A DNA stretch of 64,000 nucleotides from NCBI RefSeq assembly GCF_022227845.1, contig NZ_JAJNQN010000001.1:1-64000 (forward strand). Direction: 5' to 3'. The notes below the pieces were generated by a model that saw only the letters and a list, made by a program, of their open reading frames with translations, was not told the origin of the DNA and ran no database searches. Source of the stretch: Ectothiorhodospira lacustris. Its GTDB lineage: Bacteria; Pseudomonadota; Gammaproteobacteria; Ectothiorhodospirales; Ectothiorhodospiraceae. Numbering within the stretch: the stretch's first letter is position 1; every line of letters starts with the position of its first letter. The position numbers and the translations under genes were made by a program. Positions 1 through 10,236 of this stretch are shown piece by piece.

Positions 1-18
1 TCCCAGATACTGAGCACC

Positions 19-54
19 TGAGGTGGACCCCAAAATTCGGACCAGGCGCTAAGA
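19..54. mobile_element. Remnant resembling an IS3-family terminal inverted repeat
   Basis: The stretch starts with TGAGGTGGACCCC, followed about 20 bases later by a GGAC and a GCGCTAAG motif. From memory, this layout (TGA, then CCC, then GGACA and GC-CTAAG) is typical of outer ends in the IS3 subgroup. The element would extend rightwards, but no transposase follows; the next open frame is a cytochrome b5-like gene. It may be a solo end or a decayed copy, or part of an element cut off at the window edge. Confidence is low because only one end is visible. Confidence 0.35.
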
Positions 55-167
55 GCCTGTTCAAAGTCTCTTGAGAGGACCATCCTTGCGCTGCCGCATG
101 GCTTTGGCAGGCAAACGGGTGCATGCTGGACATGAAGCCTCCATCCCTCAAAGAAAAAAGGCCTGCC

Positions 168-527
168 ATGAGACTCCCGCACCCACGTCTTCCCTTCACG
201 CTGCCGCCGATGCTCTGTCTGCTGGCGGCCATGGCCTTCACACCGGCCACGGCGAATGAAACCGAAGCCACGCTCCCCGTCTTCACCCTTGAACAGGTGG
301 CGGAGCACCACAGTCCGGATGACTGCTGGATGGCCATTCGCGGCAAGGTCTATGACCTCACCCCCTACGTGCCGAATCATCCCGGACCGGCGGGCATGAT
401 GCTGGTCTGGTGCGGGCAGGAAAGCACCGAGGCCTGGGAGACCAAGAGCTACGGCGAACCCCACAGCAGTCTGGCGGCACGTCTGCTCCAGCGCTATTTC
501 ATCGGCACCCTGGAAGAAACCGACTAG
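168..527 (+). CDS. Secreted cytochrome b5-like heme-binding protein
   Basis: 119-residue protein starting at the ATG preceded by an AAAAGG purine run. Residues 1-30 look like a signal peptide with a hydrophobic core, ending near ATAN-E, so the product should be periplasmic. The rest is a single cytochrome b5 fold: FTLEQVAEHHSPDDCW, then GKVYDLTPYV, the heme-ligand motif HPGP (His71; the usual form is HPGG) and a second candidate His99 in GEPHSS. Such small periplasmic b5 domains are presumed electron carriers. The partner is unknown; the gene lies 55 bp upstream of a peroxidase-like gene on the same strand, so co-transcription is likely. An in-frame ATG further upstream at 123 would place 15 charged residues before the signal peptide and is less likely. 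Confidence 0.8.
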   Translation: MRLPHPRLPFTLPPMLCLLAAMAFTPATANETEATLPVFTLEQVAEHHSPDDCWMAIRGKVYDLTPYVPNHPGPAGMMLVWCGQESTEAWETKSYGEPHSSLAARLLQRYFIGTLEETD

Positions 528-582
528 AGAACTTGGGCTTTGCGCCGGGGTCTGAAAGCTCACACCCACCCGGAGCCCCGCC

Positions 583-1137
583 ATGCGTCGATGTCTTCTG
601 ACCGCCCTGCTGATCACCCTGCCCTGGAGTCCCGGCCTCATTGCCCGGGAGGCACCGGGCCATGGCGATCTGTTTGACCATGACCTGCGGCGCCTGCACT
701 CCAGCGAGGTGGTCAACCTGCGGGAGCGGTTCGCCGGACACCCCCTGCTGATCGTGAACACCGCCAGTCATTGCGGTTTCACCGGACAGTTTTCCGCCCT
801 GGAGGCCGTGCACCGCAAGTATGCGGACCAGGGGCTGAAGGTGGTGGGATTTCCGTCCAACGACTTTCGTCAGGAAGCGGATGATGAAGCAGACACGGCC
901 CGGGTCTGCTTTCAGAACTTCGGCGTGAGTTTCGACATGTTCGCCCCCATCAGCGTGCGGGGTGACACGGCCCACCCCATCTTCCAGGAACTGGCACGGC
1001 AAAGCCGGGCGCCGAGATGGAATTTCTACAAGTACCTGGTGGACCGGGAGGGACAGGTAGTGGCCACCTTCTCCAGCATGGTGTCGCCGGATTCCCGGCG
1101 TTTTGAGGCGGCGGTGGAAAGACTACTGCGGGATTGA
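583..1137 (+). CDS. Glutathione peroxidase family protein, probably periplasmic
   Basis: 184 residues. A hydrophobic N-terminus (about residues 1-22) resembles a signal peptide, unlike cytoplasmic BtuE. The GPx core is clear: VNTASHCGFT with peroxidatic Cys64, a GFPSNDF segment where the family usually has FPCNQF, and WNFYKYLVDREG near the C-terminus, containing the conserved Trp-Asn. The FPCNQF Cys and Gln positions are replaced by Ser and Asp, so resolving chemistry may differ. A GGAG lies just upstream of the ATG. Likely role: reduction of hydroperoxides with a thiol or thioredoxin-like donor in the envelope. It follows the b5-like gene and faces pnp across a terminator hairpin. Confidence 0.8.
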   Translation: MRRCLLTALLITLPWSPGLIAREAPGHGDLFDHDLRRLHSSEVVNLRERFAGHPLLIVNTASHCGFTGQFSALEAVHRKYADQGLKVVGFPSNDFRQEADDEADTARVCFQNFGVSFDMFAPISVRGDTAHPIFQELARQSRAPRWNFYKYLVDREGQVVATFSSMVSPDSRRFEAAVERLLRD

Positions 1138-1144
1138 CATAAAA

Positions 1145-1180
1145 AAAGCCCCTCTCCCCTTGATCAGGGAGAGGGGCTTT
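1145..1180 (-). terminator. Rho-independent terminator after pnp
   Basis: A 14-bp perfect stem (AAAGCCCCTCTCCC paired with its complement) with an 8-nt loop. On the minus strand it is followed by a run of seven Ts, so it terminates the rimP-to-pnp transcript. On the plus strand it lacks a good U-tract but still sits 7 bp after the peroxidase gene, so it probably serves both convergent units. Confidence 0.85.
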
Positions 1181-1189
1181 GGGGACTTA

Positions 1190-3280
1190 TCAGGAAGCCT
1201 CGTTGACCGCCTTCATGCTCAGGCGGATGCGGCCCTGCTTGTCCACTTCCAGGACCTTGACCTTGACGGTCTCGCCTTCCTTGACACGCTCGGAGACACT
1301 CTCCACGCGCTCTTCTGAGATCTGGGAGATATGCACCAGACCGTCGCGACCGGGCAGGATGGTGACGAAGGCGCCGAAGTCCATGATCTTGGCTACACGA
1401 CCTTCGTAGATCCGACCCACTTCCACGTCGGCGGTGATCTCTTCGATCCGGCGACGGGCCTCTTCACCGGCCTCCTTGTCCACGGAAGCGATCTTCACGA
1501 TACCGCTGTCGTCGATGTCGATGGTGGCACCGGTCTCTTCCGTCAGGGCGCGGATGGTGGCGCCGCCCTTGCCGATCACATCGCGGATCTTTTCCGGGTT
1601 GATACGAATGGTGATGAAACGTGGGGCGTAGGCGGACATCTCGACGCGCGGGGTGCTGATGACCTTGTTCATCTCACCCAAGATATGCAGGCGACCTTCG
1701 CGGGCCTGAGCCAGGGCGGCCTCCATGATGTCACGGGTGATGCCGTCGATCTTGATGTCCATCTGCAGGGCGGTGACGCCCTCTTCCGTGCCGGCCACCT
1801 TGAAGTCCATGTCACCCAGATGATCTTCATCACCCAGGATGTCGGTCAGCACTGCAAAACGGTCGCCGTCCTTGATCAGCCCCATGGCCACACCGGCCAC
1901 CGGCGCCTTCAAGGGCACGCCGGCATCCATCAGGGCCAGGCTGGTACCGCAGACGGAAGCCATGGAGCTGGAGCCGTTGGATTCGGTGATCTCGGACACC
2001 ACGCGCAGCACGTAGGGGAAGTCGCCTTCCGCCGGCATCACGCCCTGCACGCCCCGCTTGGCCAGACGGCCATGGCCGATCTCACGTCGCTTGGGCGAGC
2101 CCACCATGCCGGTTTCACCGGTGCAGTAAGGCGGGAAGTTGTAGTGCAGCATGAAGCGTTCGCGGCGCTCACCCTCGATGGCATCGATGATCTGGGAGTC
2201 CCGATCCGTGCCCAGGGTGGCAGTGACGATGGCCTGGGTCTCGCCGCGGGTGAACAGGGCGGAACCATGGGTACGGGGCAGCACGCCGACGCGCACGTCG
2301 ATGGGACGCACGGTGCGTGTGTCACGACCGTCGATACGGGGCTCGCCGTCCAGGATGCGATCGCGCACGATGCGCTTTTCCAGACCGTGGAAGATCTCCT
2401 TGACTTCATCGGCCAGGGGGGAGCCTTCCTCGCCATCGGCAAGGCGGGCCACCACGGCCTCGCGGACCTCGGCGATGCGGTGGGTGCGTTCCTGCTTCTC
2501 GGCCACCTGGTAGGCGGCGGTCAGGTCGGCACTGCAGGCCTCCGCCACGCGGGTACGCAGGTCGGTGTTGTCTTGCGCGGGCTGCCAGTCCCAAGCCGGC
2601 TTGCCGGCTTCGGCGACCAGTTCCTGGATGGCCTGGATCGCCACCTGCATCTGCTCGTGCCCATAGATCACAGCACCCAGCATCACCTCTTCGGAGAGCA
2701 TGGCGGCTTCGGATTCCACCATGATCACGGCGTTGGCCGTACCGGCCACCACCAGGTCCAGGGCGGAGTCCTTGAGCGGGGAACGATCGGGGTTGAGGAT
2801 ATACTGACCGTCCACATAGCCTACCCGGGCGGCGCCGATGGGACCGGCGAACGGCAGGCCGGACAAGGCCACCGCCGCGGAGGCACCCAGCAGGGCCGGG
2901 ATGTCCGGGTCCACTTCCGGGTTCAGGGACATCACCGTGGCCACCACCTGGACTTCATTGATGAAGCCCTTGGGGAACAGCGGGCGCAGGGGCCGATCGA
3001 TCAGGCGGGAGGTCAGGGTCTCCTTTTCGGAGGGACGACCTTCACGCTTAAAGAATCCACCCGGGATACGGCCAGCTGCATAGGTCCGTTCCTGATAGTT
3101 CACGGTCAGGGGAAAGAAATCCCGGCCCGGCACGGCATCCTTGCGGCCCACCGCCGTGACCAGCACCACGGTGCCGGCCACATTGACCATAACGGCGCCG
3201 GAGGCCTGACGGGCGATCTCGCCGGTTTCGAGGGTAACGGTATGCTGACCATACTGGAACGACTTGCTTATTGACGGCAC
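1190..3280 (-). CDS. pnp: Polyribonucleotide nucleotidyltransferase (PNPase)
   Basis: 696 residues, the usual length. It is a 3'-5' phosphorolytic exoribonuclease of the RNA degradosome. Two RNase PH-like halves come first (N-terminal [19 protein letters not shown]; second half with [15 protein letters not shown] and the [17 protein letters not shown] motif). A KH domain follows ([20 protein letters not shown]) and then a C-terminal S1 domain ([18 protein letters not shown]). It is the last gene of the operon, 49 bp after rpsO, as in E. coli, and ends at a strong terminator. The E. coli leader is autoregulated by RNase III cleavage; I did not resolve an equivalent structure here. Confidence 0.98.
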   Translation of the reverse strand: MPSISKSFQYGQHTVTLETGEIARQASGAVMVNVAGTVVLVTAVGRKDAVPGRDFFPLTVNYQERTYAAGRIPGGFFKREGRPSEKETLTSRLIDRPLRPLFPKGFINEVQVVATVMSLNPEVDPDIPALLGASAAVALSGLPFAGPIGAARVGYVDGQYILNPDRSPLKDSALDLVVAGTANAVIMVESEAAMLSEEVMLGAVIYGHEQMQVAIQAIQELVAEAGKPAWDWQPAQDNTDLRTRVAEACSADLTAAYQVAEKQERTHRIAEVREAVVARLADGEEGSPLADEVKEIFHGLEKRIVRDRILDGEPRIDGRDTRTVRPIDVRVGVLPRTHGSALFTRGETQAIVTATLGTDRDSQIIDAIEGERRERFMLHYNFPPYCTGETGMVGSPKRREIGHGRLAKRGVQGVMPAEGDFPYVLRVVSEITESNGSSSMASVCGTSLALMDAGVPLKAPVAGVAMGLIKDGDRFAVLTDILGDEDHLGDMDFKVAGTEEGVTALQMDIKIDGITRDIMEAALAQAREGRLHILGEMNKVISTPRVEMSAYAPRFITIRINPEKIRDVIGKGGATIRALTEETGATIDIDDSGIVKIASVDKEAGEEARRRIEEITADVEVGRIYEGRVAKIMDFGAFVTILPGRDGLVHISQISEERVESVSERVKEGETVKVKVLEVDKQGRIRLSMKAVNEAS

Positions 3281-3329
3281 GTTGAATCCCGGTTTTGACT
3301 GGTTCTTGTTCGATGGCTCCGGCCGAGAC

Positions 3330-3599
3330 TCAACGGCGCAGGCCGAGGCTGCTCACCAGCTCCTGGTAACGATCCTGGTCCTTGCGCTTGAGATAGTCCA
3401 GCAGCTTGCGGCGCTGGTTGACCATCTTCAGCAGACCACGGCGGGAATGATGATCCTTCTTGTGCTTGGCAAAATGCTCCATCAGGTGCTGGATGCTGGC
3501 GGACAGCAGGGCCACCTGCACTTCCGGGGAACCGGTGTCCACGGAACCACGCTGGTATTTTTCCACGATGGCGGACTTGACTTCACTGCTAAGGGACAT
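3330..3599 (-). CDS. rpsO: 30S ribosomal protein S15
   Basis: 89 residues, exactly the family length. Diagnostic segments are [22 protein letters not shown] and the [21 protein letters not shown] helix that binds the 16S central domain and S6/S18. It lies between truB and pnp. The 104-bp gap on the truB side contains a 7-bp hairpin (3685-3701, CCCTGTT/AACAGGG) without a T-run, which may be a processing or regulatory structure rather than a terminator. Confidence 0.98.
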   Translation of the reverse strand: MSLSSEVKSAIVEKYQRGSVDTGSPEVQVALLSASIQHLMEHFAKHKKDHHSRRGLLKMVNQRRKLLDYLKRKDQDRYQELVSSLGLRR

Positions 3600-3703
3600 G
3601 CTCTAAGACTCCTGGAATTGACCCCGGCACCCTCTTGGCCGGAATCGTTACATTCGTTGAAGGCCCGCGATTCTATCACGCGCCCCCTGTTTGGAACAGG
3701 GTT

Positions 3704-4630
3704 TCACCCTGAATTCGAGGGGATCATCAGCCGCTTGGGTGCCACCTTGCCATCGTCCTGGAGCTGACCAATACCCATGAAACGATCACCGGGTCCGTAG
3801 AGTCGCAGCCACCCGGTCCGGGCAAGACCGGGTACGAACACCGCCTGCCCCTGGGCAAGATAGAAGGCGCTGTCCGCATCCAGATGCACCACGGGCCAGT
3901 GCATCAGGGCCTCGTCGGCCGGATGCAACGCCGTATCCAGGGCCTCGGGGCCCTGCTCGGCCAGCGTCTCCAGTTGTGCCAGCGTCACCATCCGGGGCGC
4001 TTGGAACGGCGTCAGCCCCACCCGCCGCAGTTCGATCACATGGGCGCCACACCCCAGTGCCCGGCCGATATCTTCCACCAGCGTGCGGATATAGGTCCCC
4101 TTGGAACAGGCCACATCCAGACTCAGGGTATCCGCGGTCCGGGACAGGCAGTCCAGATGGTGAATGGTCACCGGGCGCGGTGCCCGTTCCACTTCCCGCC
4201 CCTGGCGGGCCAGATCATAGAGCCGCTGCCCCTGGTGCTTGAGGGCGGAATACATGGGCGGGATCTGCTCGATAGGACCCCGGAACCGGGCAAGGACCGC
4301 CTCGATCCGGGTGTCATCCAGTTCAGGCACGGGGCAGGTCTCGATCACTTCTCCTTCCGCATCCGCCGTGGTAGTGGTCACCCCCAGGCGGCAGACGGTG
4401 CGGTACTGCTTGTCCGCATCCAGCAGGAAGGCGGACACCTTGGTGGCCTCGCCGAAACACAGGGGCAAAAGACCGGTGGCCAGCGGATCCAGGCTGCCGG
4501 TATGACCGGCCTTTCTGGCCTTGAACAGATACTTCACCCGCTGCAAGGCCTGGTTGGAGGTATAGCCCACCGGCTTGTCCAGCAGGATCAGGCCGTGCAC
4601 ATCACGGCGCTGGATTCTTGGCTTGCTCAT
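3704..4630 (-). CDS. truB: tRNA pseudouridine-55 synthase
   Basis: 308 residues. It makes pseudouridine 55 in the T-loop of tRNAs. The catalytic motif [11 protein letters not shown] places the nucleophilic aspartate at residue 48, the same number as in E. coli TruB. Other family blocks are [32 protein letters not shown] and [15 protein letters not shown]. The C-terminal part (from about 250) is the PUA-like domain. Its start codon overlaps the rbfA stop by 4 nt, so the two are translationally coupled. Confidence 0.97.
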   Translation of the reverse strand: MSKPRIQRRDVHGLILLDKPVGYTSNQALQRVKYLFKARKAGHTGSLDPLATGLLPLCFGEATKVSAFLLDADKQYRTVCRLGVTTTTADAEGEVIETCPVPELDDTRIEAVLARFRGPIEQIPPMYSALKHQGQRLYDLARQGREVERAPRPVTIHHLDCLSRTADTLSLDVACSKGTYIRTLVEDIGRALGCGAHVIELRRVGLTPFQAPRMVTLAQLETLAEQGPEALDTALHPADEALMHWPVVHLDADSAFYLAQGQAVFVPGLARTGWLRLYGPGDRFMGIGQLQDDGKVAPKRLMIPSNSG

Positions 4631-5016
4631 GAATGGTCGTCGGTGTCATCCCGATGGCGGGCCTTGTCTTCGGCCACGGCCCGGTCGATCAGCGCGGAGA
4701 TGCGAGCACCTTCGCGCTGGGTATCGTCATAATGAAAATGCAGCTCGGGTATGGAGCGGATGCGCATGCGCCGCCCCAACTCCCGACGCAGGAAGCCGGC
4801 CGCCTTGCGCAGTCCTTCCGAGGTGACCTTGATGGCCTCATCGTCCCCGAGCACGGTGAAGAAGACCTTGGCGTGGGCTAGGTCCCGACTCACCTCCACC
4901 CCGGCGATGGTGAGCATCCCCACCCGGGGGTCCTTGAGCTCCTCACGCACCAGCTCGGCCAGCTCCCGCTGGATCTGATCCCCCACGCGCTGGGCACGGG
5001 AATATTCTTTAGGCAT
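4627..5016 (-). CDS. rbfA: 30S ribosome-binding factor A
   Basis: 129 residues. It is a late 16S rRNA maturation and cold-adaptation factor with a KH-like fold. Family signatures: [27 protein letters not shown] at the N-terminus and [15 protein letters not shown] towards the C-terminus. It lies between infB and truB as in most gammaproteobacteria, overlapping truB by 4 nt. No unusual features. Confidence 0.97.
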   Translation of the reverse strand: MPKEYSRAQRVGDQIQRELAELVREELKDPRVGMLTIAGVEVSRDLAHAKVFFTVLGDDEAIKVTSEGLRKAAGFLRRELGRRMRIRSIPELHFHYDDTQREGARISALIDRAVAEDKARHRDDTDDHS

Positions 5017-5057
5017 CTCGAAACATCTCCAGGCCTTCGCGTATCGGATACGGGCGA

Positions 5058-7796
5058 TTACAGCGTCCGCGCCACTTCCACCCGCTGGTAGACCTCGATC
5101 TGGTCGCCGGGCTTCACATCATTGTAGTTCTTCACCGCGATGCCGCACTCAGTGCCGGTCCGCACCTCGTTGACGTCATCCTTGAAGCGACGCAGGGATT
5201 CCAGCTCGCCCTCGTAGACGACCACGTTGTCTCGCAGCACGCGGATCGGGTTGCCGCGGCGCACCGAGCCCTCAATGACCAGACAGCCCGCCACCGCACC
5301 GAACTGGGACGACTTGAACACATCCCGCACCTGGGCCAGACCCACGATCTCCTCCCGCAACTCGGGGGAGAGCAGACCGGTCAGGGCCTGTTTGACGTCG
5401 TCGATGGCCTCGTAGATCACGCTGTAGTAGCGCAGATCCACTTCCTGTTCCGCCACTGCCTTGCGGGCACCGGCATCGGCACGCACGTTGAAACCGATGA
5501 TGATGGCGTTGGAGGCCTTGGCCAGATTGACGTCGGACTCGGTGATACCACCCACACCGGCAGCCACGATCTTCACCTTGACCTCGTCGGTAGACAGCTT
5601 TTCCAGGGAGTCGCGCAGGGCCTCTGCGGAACCCTGTACATCGGCCTTGAGCAGGATATTGACCACCGAGGCGGCACCTTCCTGCATCTGGCTGAACAGG
5701 TTTTCCAACTTGGCGGCCTGCTGGGTGGCCAGCTTGGACTCGCGGAACTTGCCCTGACGGAACAGAGCGACTTCGCGGGCCTTGCGTTCGTCGGCCAGTA
5801 CCAGCATGTCGTCACCGGCATTGGGCACGCCGGACAGGCCCAGCACTTCCACCGGGATGGAGGGACCGGCCGTCTTCTCGGGCCTGCCGTTCTCATCGAA
5901 CATGGCACGCACCCGACCGAATTCCTGACCGGCCAGGATCACATCACCCTTGTTCAGGGTACCGGCCTGCACCAGCACGGTGGCGACGGGACCGCGCCCC
6001 TTGTCCAGGCGGGATTCGATGACGACACCCCGGGCCGGGCCTTCCTTCGGCGCCTTGAGCTCCATCAACTCCGCCTGCAGATGAATGGCCTCCAGCAGAC
6101 GCTCCATGCCATCACCGGTCTTGGCGGAGACATGGACGAACTGGGTATCGCCACCCCATTCCTCGGAAATCACGTTGTGCTGGGACAACTCGTTCCTGAC
6201 CCGATCCAGATCGGCCTCGGGCTTGTCGATCTTGTTGACTGCCACCACCATGGGCACTTCACCGGCCTGGGCGTGCTGAATCGCCTCCAGGGTCTGGGGC
6301 ATGACGCCGTCATCGGCGGCCACCACCAGCACCACCACGTCGGTGACCTTGGCACCACGGGCACGCATGGCGGTAAAGGCCGCGTGGCCGGGAGTATCAA
6401 GGAAAGTGATCCCGGTGCCTTTCTTGAAGGGGACGTGATAGGCGCCGATGTGCTGGGTAATGCCCCCCGCCTCGCCCGAAGCCACCTTGGTGCGACGGAT
6501 GTAGTCCAGCAAAGAGGTCTTGCCATGGTCCACGTGTCCCATGACGGTGACCACGGGAGGACGCGACAGGGCCTCGCCCATCTCCTCGGTCTCCAGGGCC
6601 AGCTCCTCACCCACTTCGGCATCCTGCATGGGCTTGGCGACATGCCCCATCTCCTCCACCACCAGGGTGGCGGTATCCTGATCAATGGACTGGTTGATGG
6701 TGGCCATCACACCCATGCCCATCAGGGTCTTGATCAGCTCGGGGGCCTTGATGGCCATCTTCTGGGCCAACTCACCCACGGTGAGCATCTCGGGAATGCT
6801 CACTTCGCGCACCACCGGGGCGGTGGGACGCTCGAAACCGTGCTTGCCCGTCGGACTCGCGGCAGCTCCACCGCGTCCAGCCTTACCCTTGCCGCGGCGG
6901 CCGCGCTTGTCGCTGGCCACGTGCAGCTCTTCACGCTTGGACTTGCCGACCTCTTCGCGCTCCTTGCCACGACGGCGGCGGCGGGGGTTGTCCGACGCCG
7001 GCGCCGGGGTAGCGGCAGCACCAGAGGGTGAGGCAGGTCCGGGAGTCGCCGCAGCGGCGGGGGTGGGGGTGGGGGCGGCGGCCGCGGCCCGTTCCATGGC
7101 CGCCTTGCGGGTCGCCTCTTCCACAGCCTGGCGCGTCTGGAGCTCAGCCTCGCGCCGGGCCATGGCCTCGGCCTCCTTGATCATTTCAATCTCACGGGCC
7201 TTGAGTGCTTCCGCCGCCTGGCGAGCCGCTTCTTCCGCTGTCCGCTGTGTCTCCTCGGCACGGCGCAACTCAGCCTCGGCAGCGGCACGCTCGGCTTCCT
7301 TAGCCTGCATTTCCAGCTCTTCCGGTGTCGGCTGCGGGACTTCCGCCGTCACGACCGGCGTCGGCTCCGGGGCGGGCGGTGCCATATCGGCAGCCGTCTT
7401 CTCAACCGAAGACGGGACTTCCGGGATCTCGCTGGAGGTCTCCGTCACCAGGGATTCCGGCGCAGTCTCAACCACATCGGCGTCCGTCTCACCCTGTTTC
7501 ACGTAGGTGCGACGCTTGCGCACCTCCACGCTCACGGTCTTGGCGCGACCCTGGGCGCTGGTCACTTTGAGTTCCGTGGTGCTCTTGCGTCGCAGGGTAA
7601 TGCGGCGGGCCTGGCCGGCCTCTGAAGTCTTGCCGTGAACCTTGCGCAGATGTTCCAGGAGCTGCAATTTCTGCTCCTCGGTGACGGTCTGATCGGGATC
7701 CGCAACGGGCACTCCCGCCTCGGACAACTGCTCCAGCAGTCGTTCCACGGGCGTCCCAACTACTTCGGACAATTGTTTCACCGTAACGTCGGTCAT
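5058..7796 (-). CDS. infB: Translation initiation factor IF-2
   Basis: 912 residues, the long gammaproteobacterial form. Residues 1-55 are the IF2 N-terminal subdomain. Residues about 110-320 are a charged, Ala/Glu/Pro-rich linker that ends in basic [13 protein letters not shown] segments. A second N-type subdomain (about 335-385) precedes the GTPase domain, with GHVDHGKT at 420-427, DTPGHAAF and NKID. Domains II-IV carry the fMet-tRNA binding region at the C-terminus. It guides initiator tRNA to the 30S subunit; the initiator tRNA-fMet gene is in the same window. It sits between nusA and rbfA. Confidence 0.98.
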   Translation of the reverse strand: MTDVTVKQLSEVVGTPVERLLEQLSEAGVPVADPDQTVTEEQKLQLLEHLRKVHGKTSEAGQARRITLRRKSTTELKVTSAQGRAKTVSVEVRKRRTYVKQGETDADVVETAPESLVTETSSEIPEVPSSVEKTAADMAPPAPEPTPVVTAEVPQPTPEELEMQAKEAERAAAEAELRRAEETQRTAEEAARQAAEALKAREIEMIKEAEAMARREAELQTRQAVEEATRKAAMERAAAAAPTPTPAAAATPGPASPSGAAATPAPASDNPRRRRRGKEREEVGKSKREELHVASDKRGRRGKGKAGRGGAAASPTGKHGFERPTAPVVREVSIPEMLTVGELAQKMAIKAPELIKTLMGMGVMATINQSIDQDTATLVVEEMGHVAKPMQDAEVGEELALETEEMGEALSRPPVVTVMGHVDHGKTSLLDYIRRTKVASGEAGGITQHIGAYHVPFKKGTGITFLDTPGHAAFTAMRARGAKVTDVVVLVVAADDGVMPQTLEAIQHAQAGEVPMVVAVNKIDKPEADLDRVRNELSQHNVISEEWGGDTQFVHVSAKTGDGMERLLEAIHLQAELMELKAPKEGPARGVVIESRLDKGRGPVATVLVQAGTLNKGDVILAGQEFGRVRAMFDENGRPEKTAGPSIPVEVLGLSGVPNAGDDMLVLADERKAREVALFRQGKFRESKLATQQAAKLENLFSQMQEGAASVVNILLKADVQGSAEALRDSLEKLSTDEVKVKIVAAGVGGITESDVNLAKASNAIIIGFNVRADAGARKAVAEQEVDLRYYSVIYEAIDDVKQALTGLLSPELREEIVGLAQVRDVFKSSQFGAVAGCLVIEGSVRRGNPIRVLRDNVVVYEGELESLRRFKDDVNEVRTGTECGIAVKNYNDVKPGDQIEVYQRVEVARTL

Positions 7797-7892
7797 GTGC
7801 CGTTACCTCCGATCTGAATGCTTCCGCGAACCCTGGCCGCGACTCAGGGTCGCGGGGCGTGCGCACGGCTGGCGCACACCGGTCCAACTGTC

Positions 7893-9398
7893 TTATGCGT
7901 CTTTTGGCTGGTCCGCAAACCAGGGGGCACGGGCAGCCATGATCAGGCCGGCGGCCTGCTCGGCATCGATCTGTGCCAGTTCTACCAAGTCGTCCACCGA
8001 CTGTTCCGCCAAGTCTTCCATGGTGCAGACCCCGCGGGATGCCAGTCGGTAGGCCAACTCACGATCCATACCATCCATCTCCAGCAGATCCTGCGCCGGC
8101 TCACCCGTGGTCACCTGCTCTTCGGTGGCAATGGCCCGGGTCAGCAGTGCATCGCGCGCCCGACGTCTGAGCTCTTCGACCATATCTTCGTCGAACTCTT
8201 CGATCTGCATGATCTCTGTGGTGGGCACATAGGCCACTTCATCAATGCTGGAAAAGCCTTCTTGCACCAGAATGGCCGCAACTTCCTCATCCACGTCCAG
8301 ACTGCCCATGAACATCTGCTGCAATTCTGCGGACTCGCTCTCGCTCTTTTCCACCGCCTGCTTTTCGCTCATGACATTGAGTTCCCAGCCGCTCAACTGA
8401 GAGGCCAGGCGGACATTTTGCCCACCACGGCCGATGGCCTGGGAGAGCTTTTCTTCCGCTACGGCGATATCCATGACCCGATTATCCTCATCCACCACAA
8501 TGGACAGGACTTCGGCCGGGGACATGGCATTGATCACAAACTGAGCGGGATTGTCATCCCAAAGGATAATATCAATTCGCTCTCCGGCCAGTTCATTGGA
8601 TACGGACTGCACCCGGGAACCACGCATGCCTACGCAGGCGCCCACCGGGTCCAGCCTGGGATCCAGGGATCGGACGGCAATCTTGGCGCGCATCCCGGGA
8701 TCACGGGCCGCGCCCATGATCTCGATCAGGCCCTGCCCCACTTCCGGCACTTCCAGCTTGAAGAGCTCCACCAGAAACTCGGGGGCGGTACGGCTGACAA
8801 ACAGCTGGGGACCACGAGCCTCGGTACGCACATCCTTGAGATAGCCGCGGAGGCGATCATTGGGGCGCACGGACTCACGGGCGATCATCTCGTCCCGGGG
8901 GATAAAGGCCTCGGCATTGCCCCCCAGATCCAGAAACACACCATTGCGCTCCGAGCGCTTGACCACGCCCATCACCAGCTCACCGACACGGCTCTGGAAT
9001 TCATCCACCACCTTGGCACGCTCGGCCTCGCGCACTTTCTGCACGATCACCTGCTTGGCGGTCTGGGCGGCAATACGACCAAAATCCACCGACTCAATGG
9101 GCATCTCGACGTATTCACCCACCTGGACATCGGGGTTTTTCTGGATGGCGTAGGAATACAGGATCTGTCGATCCGGGGATTCGAACTCGGGGTCCTCATC
9201 ATCCACCACCAGCCAGCGGCGAAAGCTCTCGTAATCCCCGGTGTCCCGGTGGATGCTGACACGCACATCGATGTCGCCACCGTGCTTCTTGCGCGTGGCA
9301 GAGGCCAGCGCGGCCTCGATCGCCTCGAAGATCACTGCCTTCTCGACACCTTTCTCGTTGGAGACGGCGTCCACCACCAGCAAGATTTCTTTGTTCAT
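7893..9398 (-). CDS. nusA: Transcription termination/antitermination factor NusA
   Basis: 501 residues. An N-terminal RNA-polymerase-binding domain is followed by an S1 domain ([22 protein letters not shown]), tandem KH domains ([21 protein letters not shown] and [20 protein letters not shown]) and two acidic C-terminal helix-hairpin repeats (about 365-500), as in E. coli-type NusA that contact alpha-CTD and lambda N. It lies 68 bp after rimP and 96 bp before infB. The infB-proximal gap holds a short GC hairpin (around 7842-7858) without T-run. NusA probably feeds back on its own operon at the leader terminators. Confidence 0.98.
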   Translation of the reverse strand: MNKEILLVVDAVSNEKGVEKAVIFEAIEAALASATRKKHGGDIDVRVSIHRDTGDYESFRRWLVVDDEDPEFESPDRQILYSYAIQKNPDVQVGEYVEMPIESVDFGRIAAQTAKQVIVQKVREAERAKVVDEFQSRVGELVMGVVKRSERNGVFLDLGGNAEAFIPRDEMIARESVRPNDRLRGYLKDVRTEARGPQLFVSRTAPEFLVELFKLEVPEVGQGLIEIMGAARDPGMRAKIAVRSLDPRLDPVGACVGMRGSRVQSVSNELAGERIDIILWDDNPAQFVINAMSPAEVLSIVVDEDNRVMDIAVAEEKLSQAIGRGGQNVRLASQLSGWELNVMSEKQAVEKSESESAELQQMFMGSLDVDEEVAAILVQEGFSSIDEVAYVPTTEIMQIEEFDEDMVEELRRRARDALLTRAIATEEQVTTGEPAQDLLEMDGMDRELAYRLASRGVCTMEDLAEQSVDDLVELAQIDAEQAAGLIMAARAPWFADQPKDA

Positions 9399-9466
9399 CA
9401 GTACGTCTCCACAGGACTGTCCCGCTGGGCCGGGATACAGCCCCCGCCGGACAGGACACGGATTAT

Positions 9467-9922
9467 CTAGAATTTGGGCACCAGCCGTGCCCGGGAGATG
9501 GCTTCCAGAGGCAGTCGCACGGAATTTTCTTCCACCGCCAGGATCACTGCGGTCTCCTCGACACCGGCGATCCGGCCACGGTAATTGCGCTGCCCCTCGA
9601 CCGGCCAGTTCAGGCGGACTCGGATATCTTCGCCCTGGTAGCGTCGGAACTGATCCGGGGTAAACAGCGGCCGGTCCATCCCAGGGGATGAAACCTCCAG
9701 CCGGTAGGGAACAGGGATGGGATCTTCCACGTCCAGGACACCGCTGACCTGGTCACTGACTGCGGCGCAGTCATCCAGGTTGATGCCATTGGGACCATCG
9801 ATAAAGATGCGCAGCAAGGCACTGTTGCGCTGCACACGGTACTCCAGCCCCCAGAGCTCGAAACCGAGTCCGGCGATGACGGGAGTGATCAACTCTTTCA
9901 ATTCCAGGGCGTCCTGACTCAC
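9467..9922 (-). CDS. rimP: Ribosome maturation factor RimP
   Basis: 151 residues from a GTG start preceded by GGAGAG. The open frame extends 56 codons further upstream, but that extension runs through two terminator hairpins and lacks family similarity, so the GTG start is preferred. Family blocks: [46 protein letters not shown] and a C-terminal SH3-like domain. It is needed for 30S assembly. First gene of the rimP-nusA-infB operon. Confidence 0.95.
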   Translation of the reverse strand: MSQDALELKELITPVIAGLGFELWGLEYRVQRNSALLRIFIDGPNGINLDDCAAVSDQVSGVLDVEDPIPVPYRLEVSSPGMDRPLFTPDQFRRYQGEDIRVRLNWPVEGQRNYRGRIAGVEETAVILAVEENSVRLPLEAISRARLVPKF

Positions 9923-9935
9923 GCACTCTCCACAA

Positions 9936-9960
9936 ACAAAAAATGGGCCTACGGCCCATT
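9936..9960 (-). terminator. Leader terminator T2 just upstream of rimP
   Basis: On the minus strand an 8-bp stem AATGGGCC/GGCCCATT with a 3-nt loop is followed by a T-run, ending about 10 nt before the rimP ribosome binding site. Together with a second hairpin about 100 bp upstream it forms tandem terminators that any rimP transcript starting further upstream must read through. Confidence 0.7.
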
Positions 9961-10049
9961 CAAGAATACTCGCCGGCCCGGCACCGTACCGGATGCCACC
10001 TTGCCATCCCGCCCTACCGGACGACTGACAACATTGCTGGCCAGCTAAC

Positions 10050-10073
10050 AAAAAAACCCCATTAGGGGCCTTG
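10050..10073 (-). terminator. Leader terminator T1 upstream of rimP
   Basis: On the minus strand AAGGCCCC-TAAT-GGGGTTTT forms an 8-bp stem with two G-U pairs, running into a T7 tract. It could end dsbB transcripts, act in the rimP leader, or both. E. coli also has terminators between metY and rimP. Confidence 0.7.
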
Positions 10074-10203
10074 AACAAACAAAAACTCAAGACTCACGCC
10101 GGATTGAGCACTGGAATCAGCAATCAATCCGCCGGATTCATCGTGTCTGACACCGCTGTAGGCCCGGACCCATGATCTGAAGGCGGCGTCATCAGGGATG
10201 CGT

Positions 10204-10233
10204 ATCCTAACTCACAAAGACGTACCACGTAAA
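10204..10233 (-). promoter_or_regulatory. Weak sigma70-type promoter candidate for rimP operon
   Basis: Minus-strand TTTACG, 18-bp spacer, TAGGAT: four of six matches in each hexamer. It lies just downstream of the dsbB stop and upstream of both leader terminators. The promoter is needed if the tRNA-fMet promoter no longer reads into rimP. Low confidence. Confidence 0.3.
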
Positions 10234-10236
10234 GGG

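Noticed and set aside
1331-3274. A 647-codon plus-strand frame over pnp
   Set aside because: Antisense shadow of PNPase with no start signal or family motif.
9923-10090. Upstream extension of rimP by 56 codons
   Set aside because: It runs through two terminator hairpins; the GTG at 9922 has a good ribosome binding site and matches the family N-terminus.
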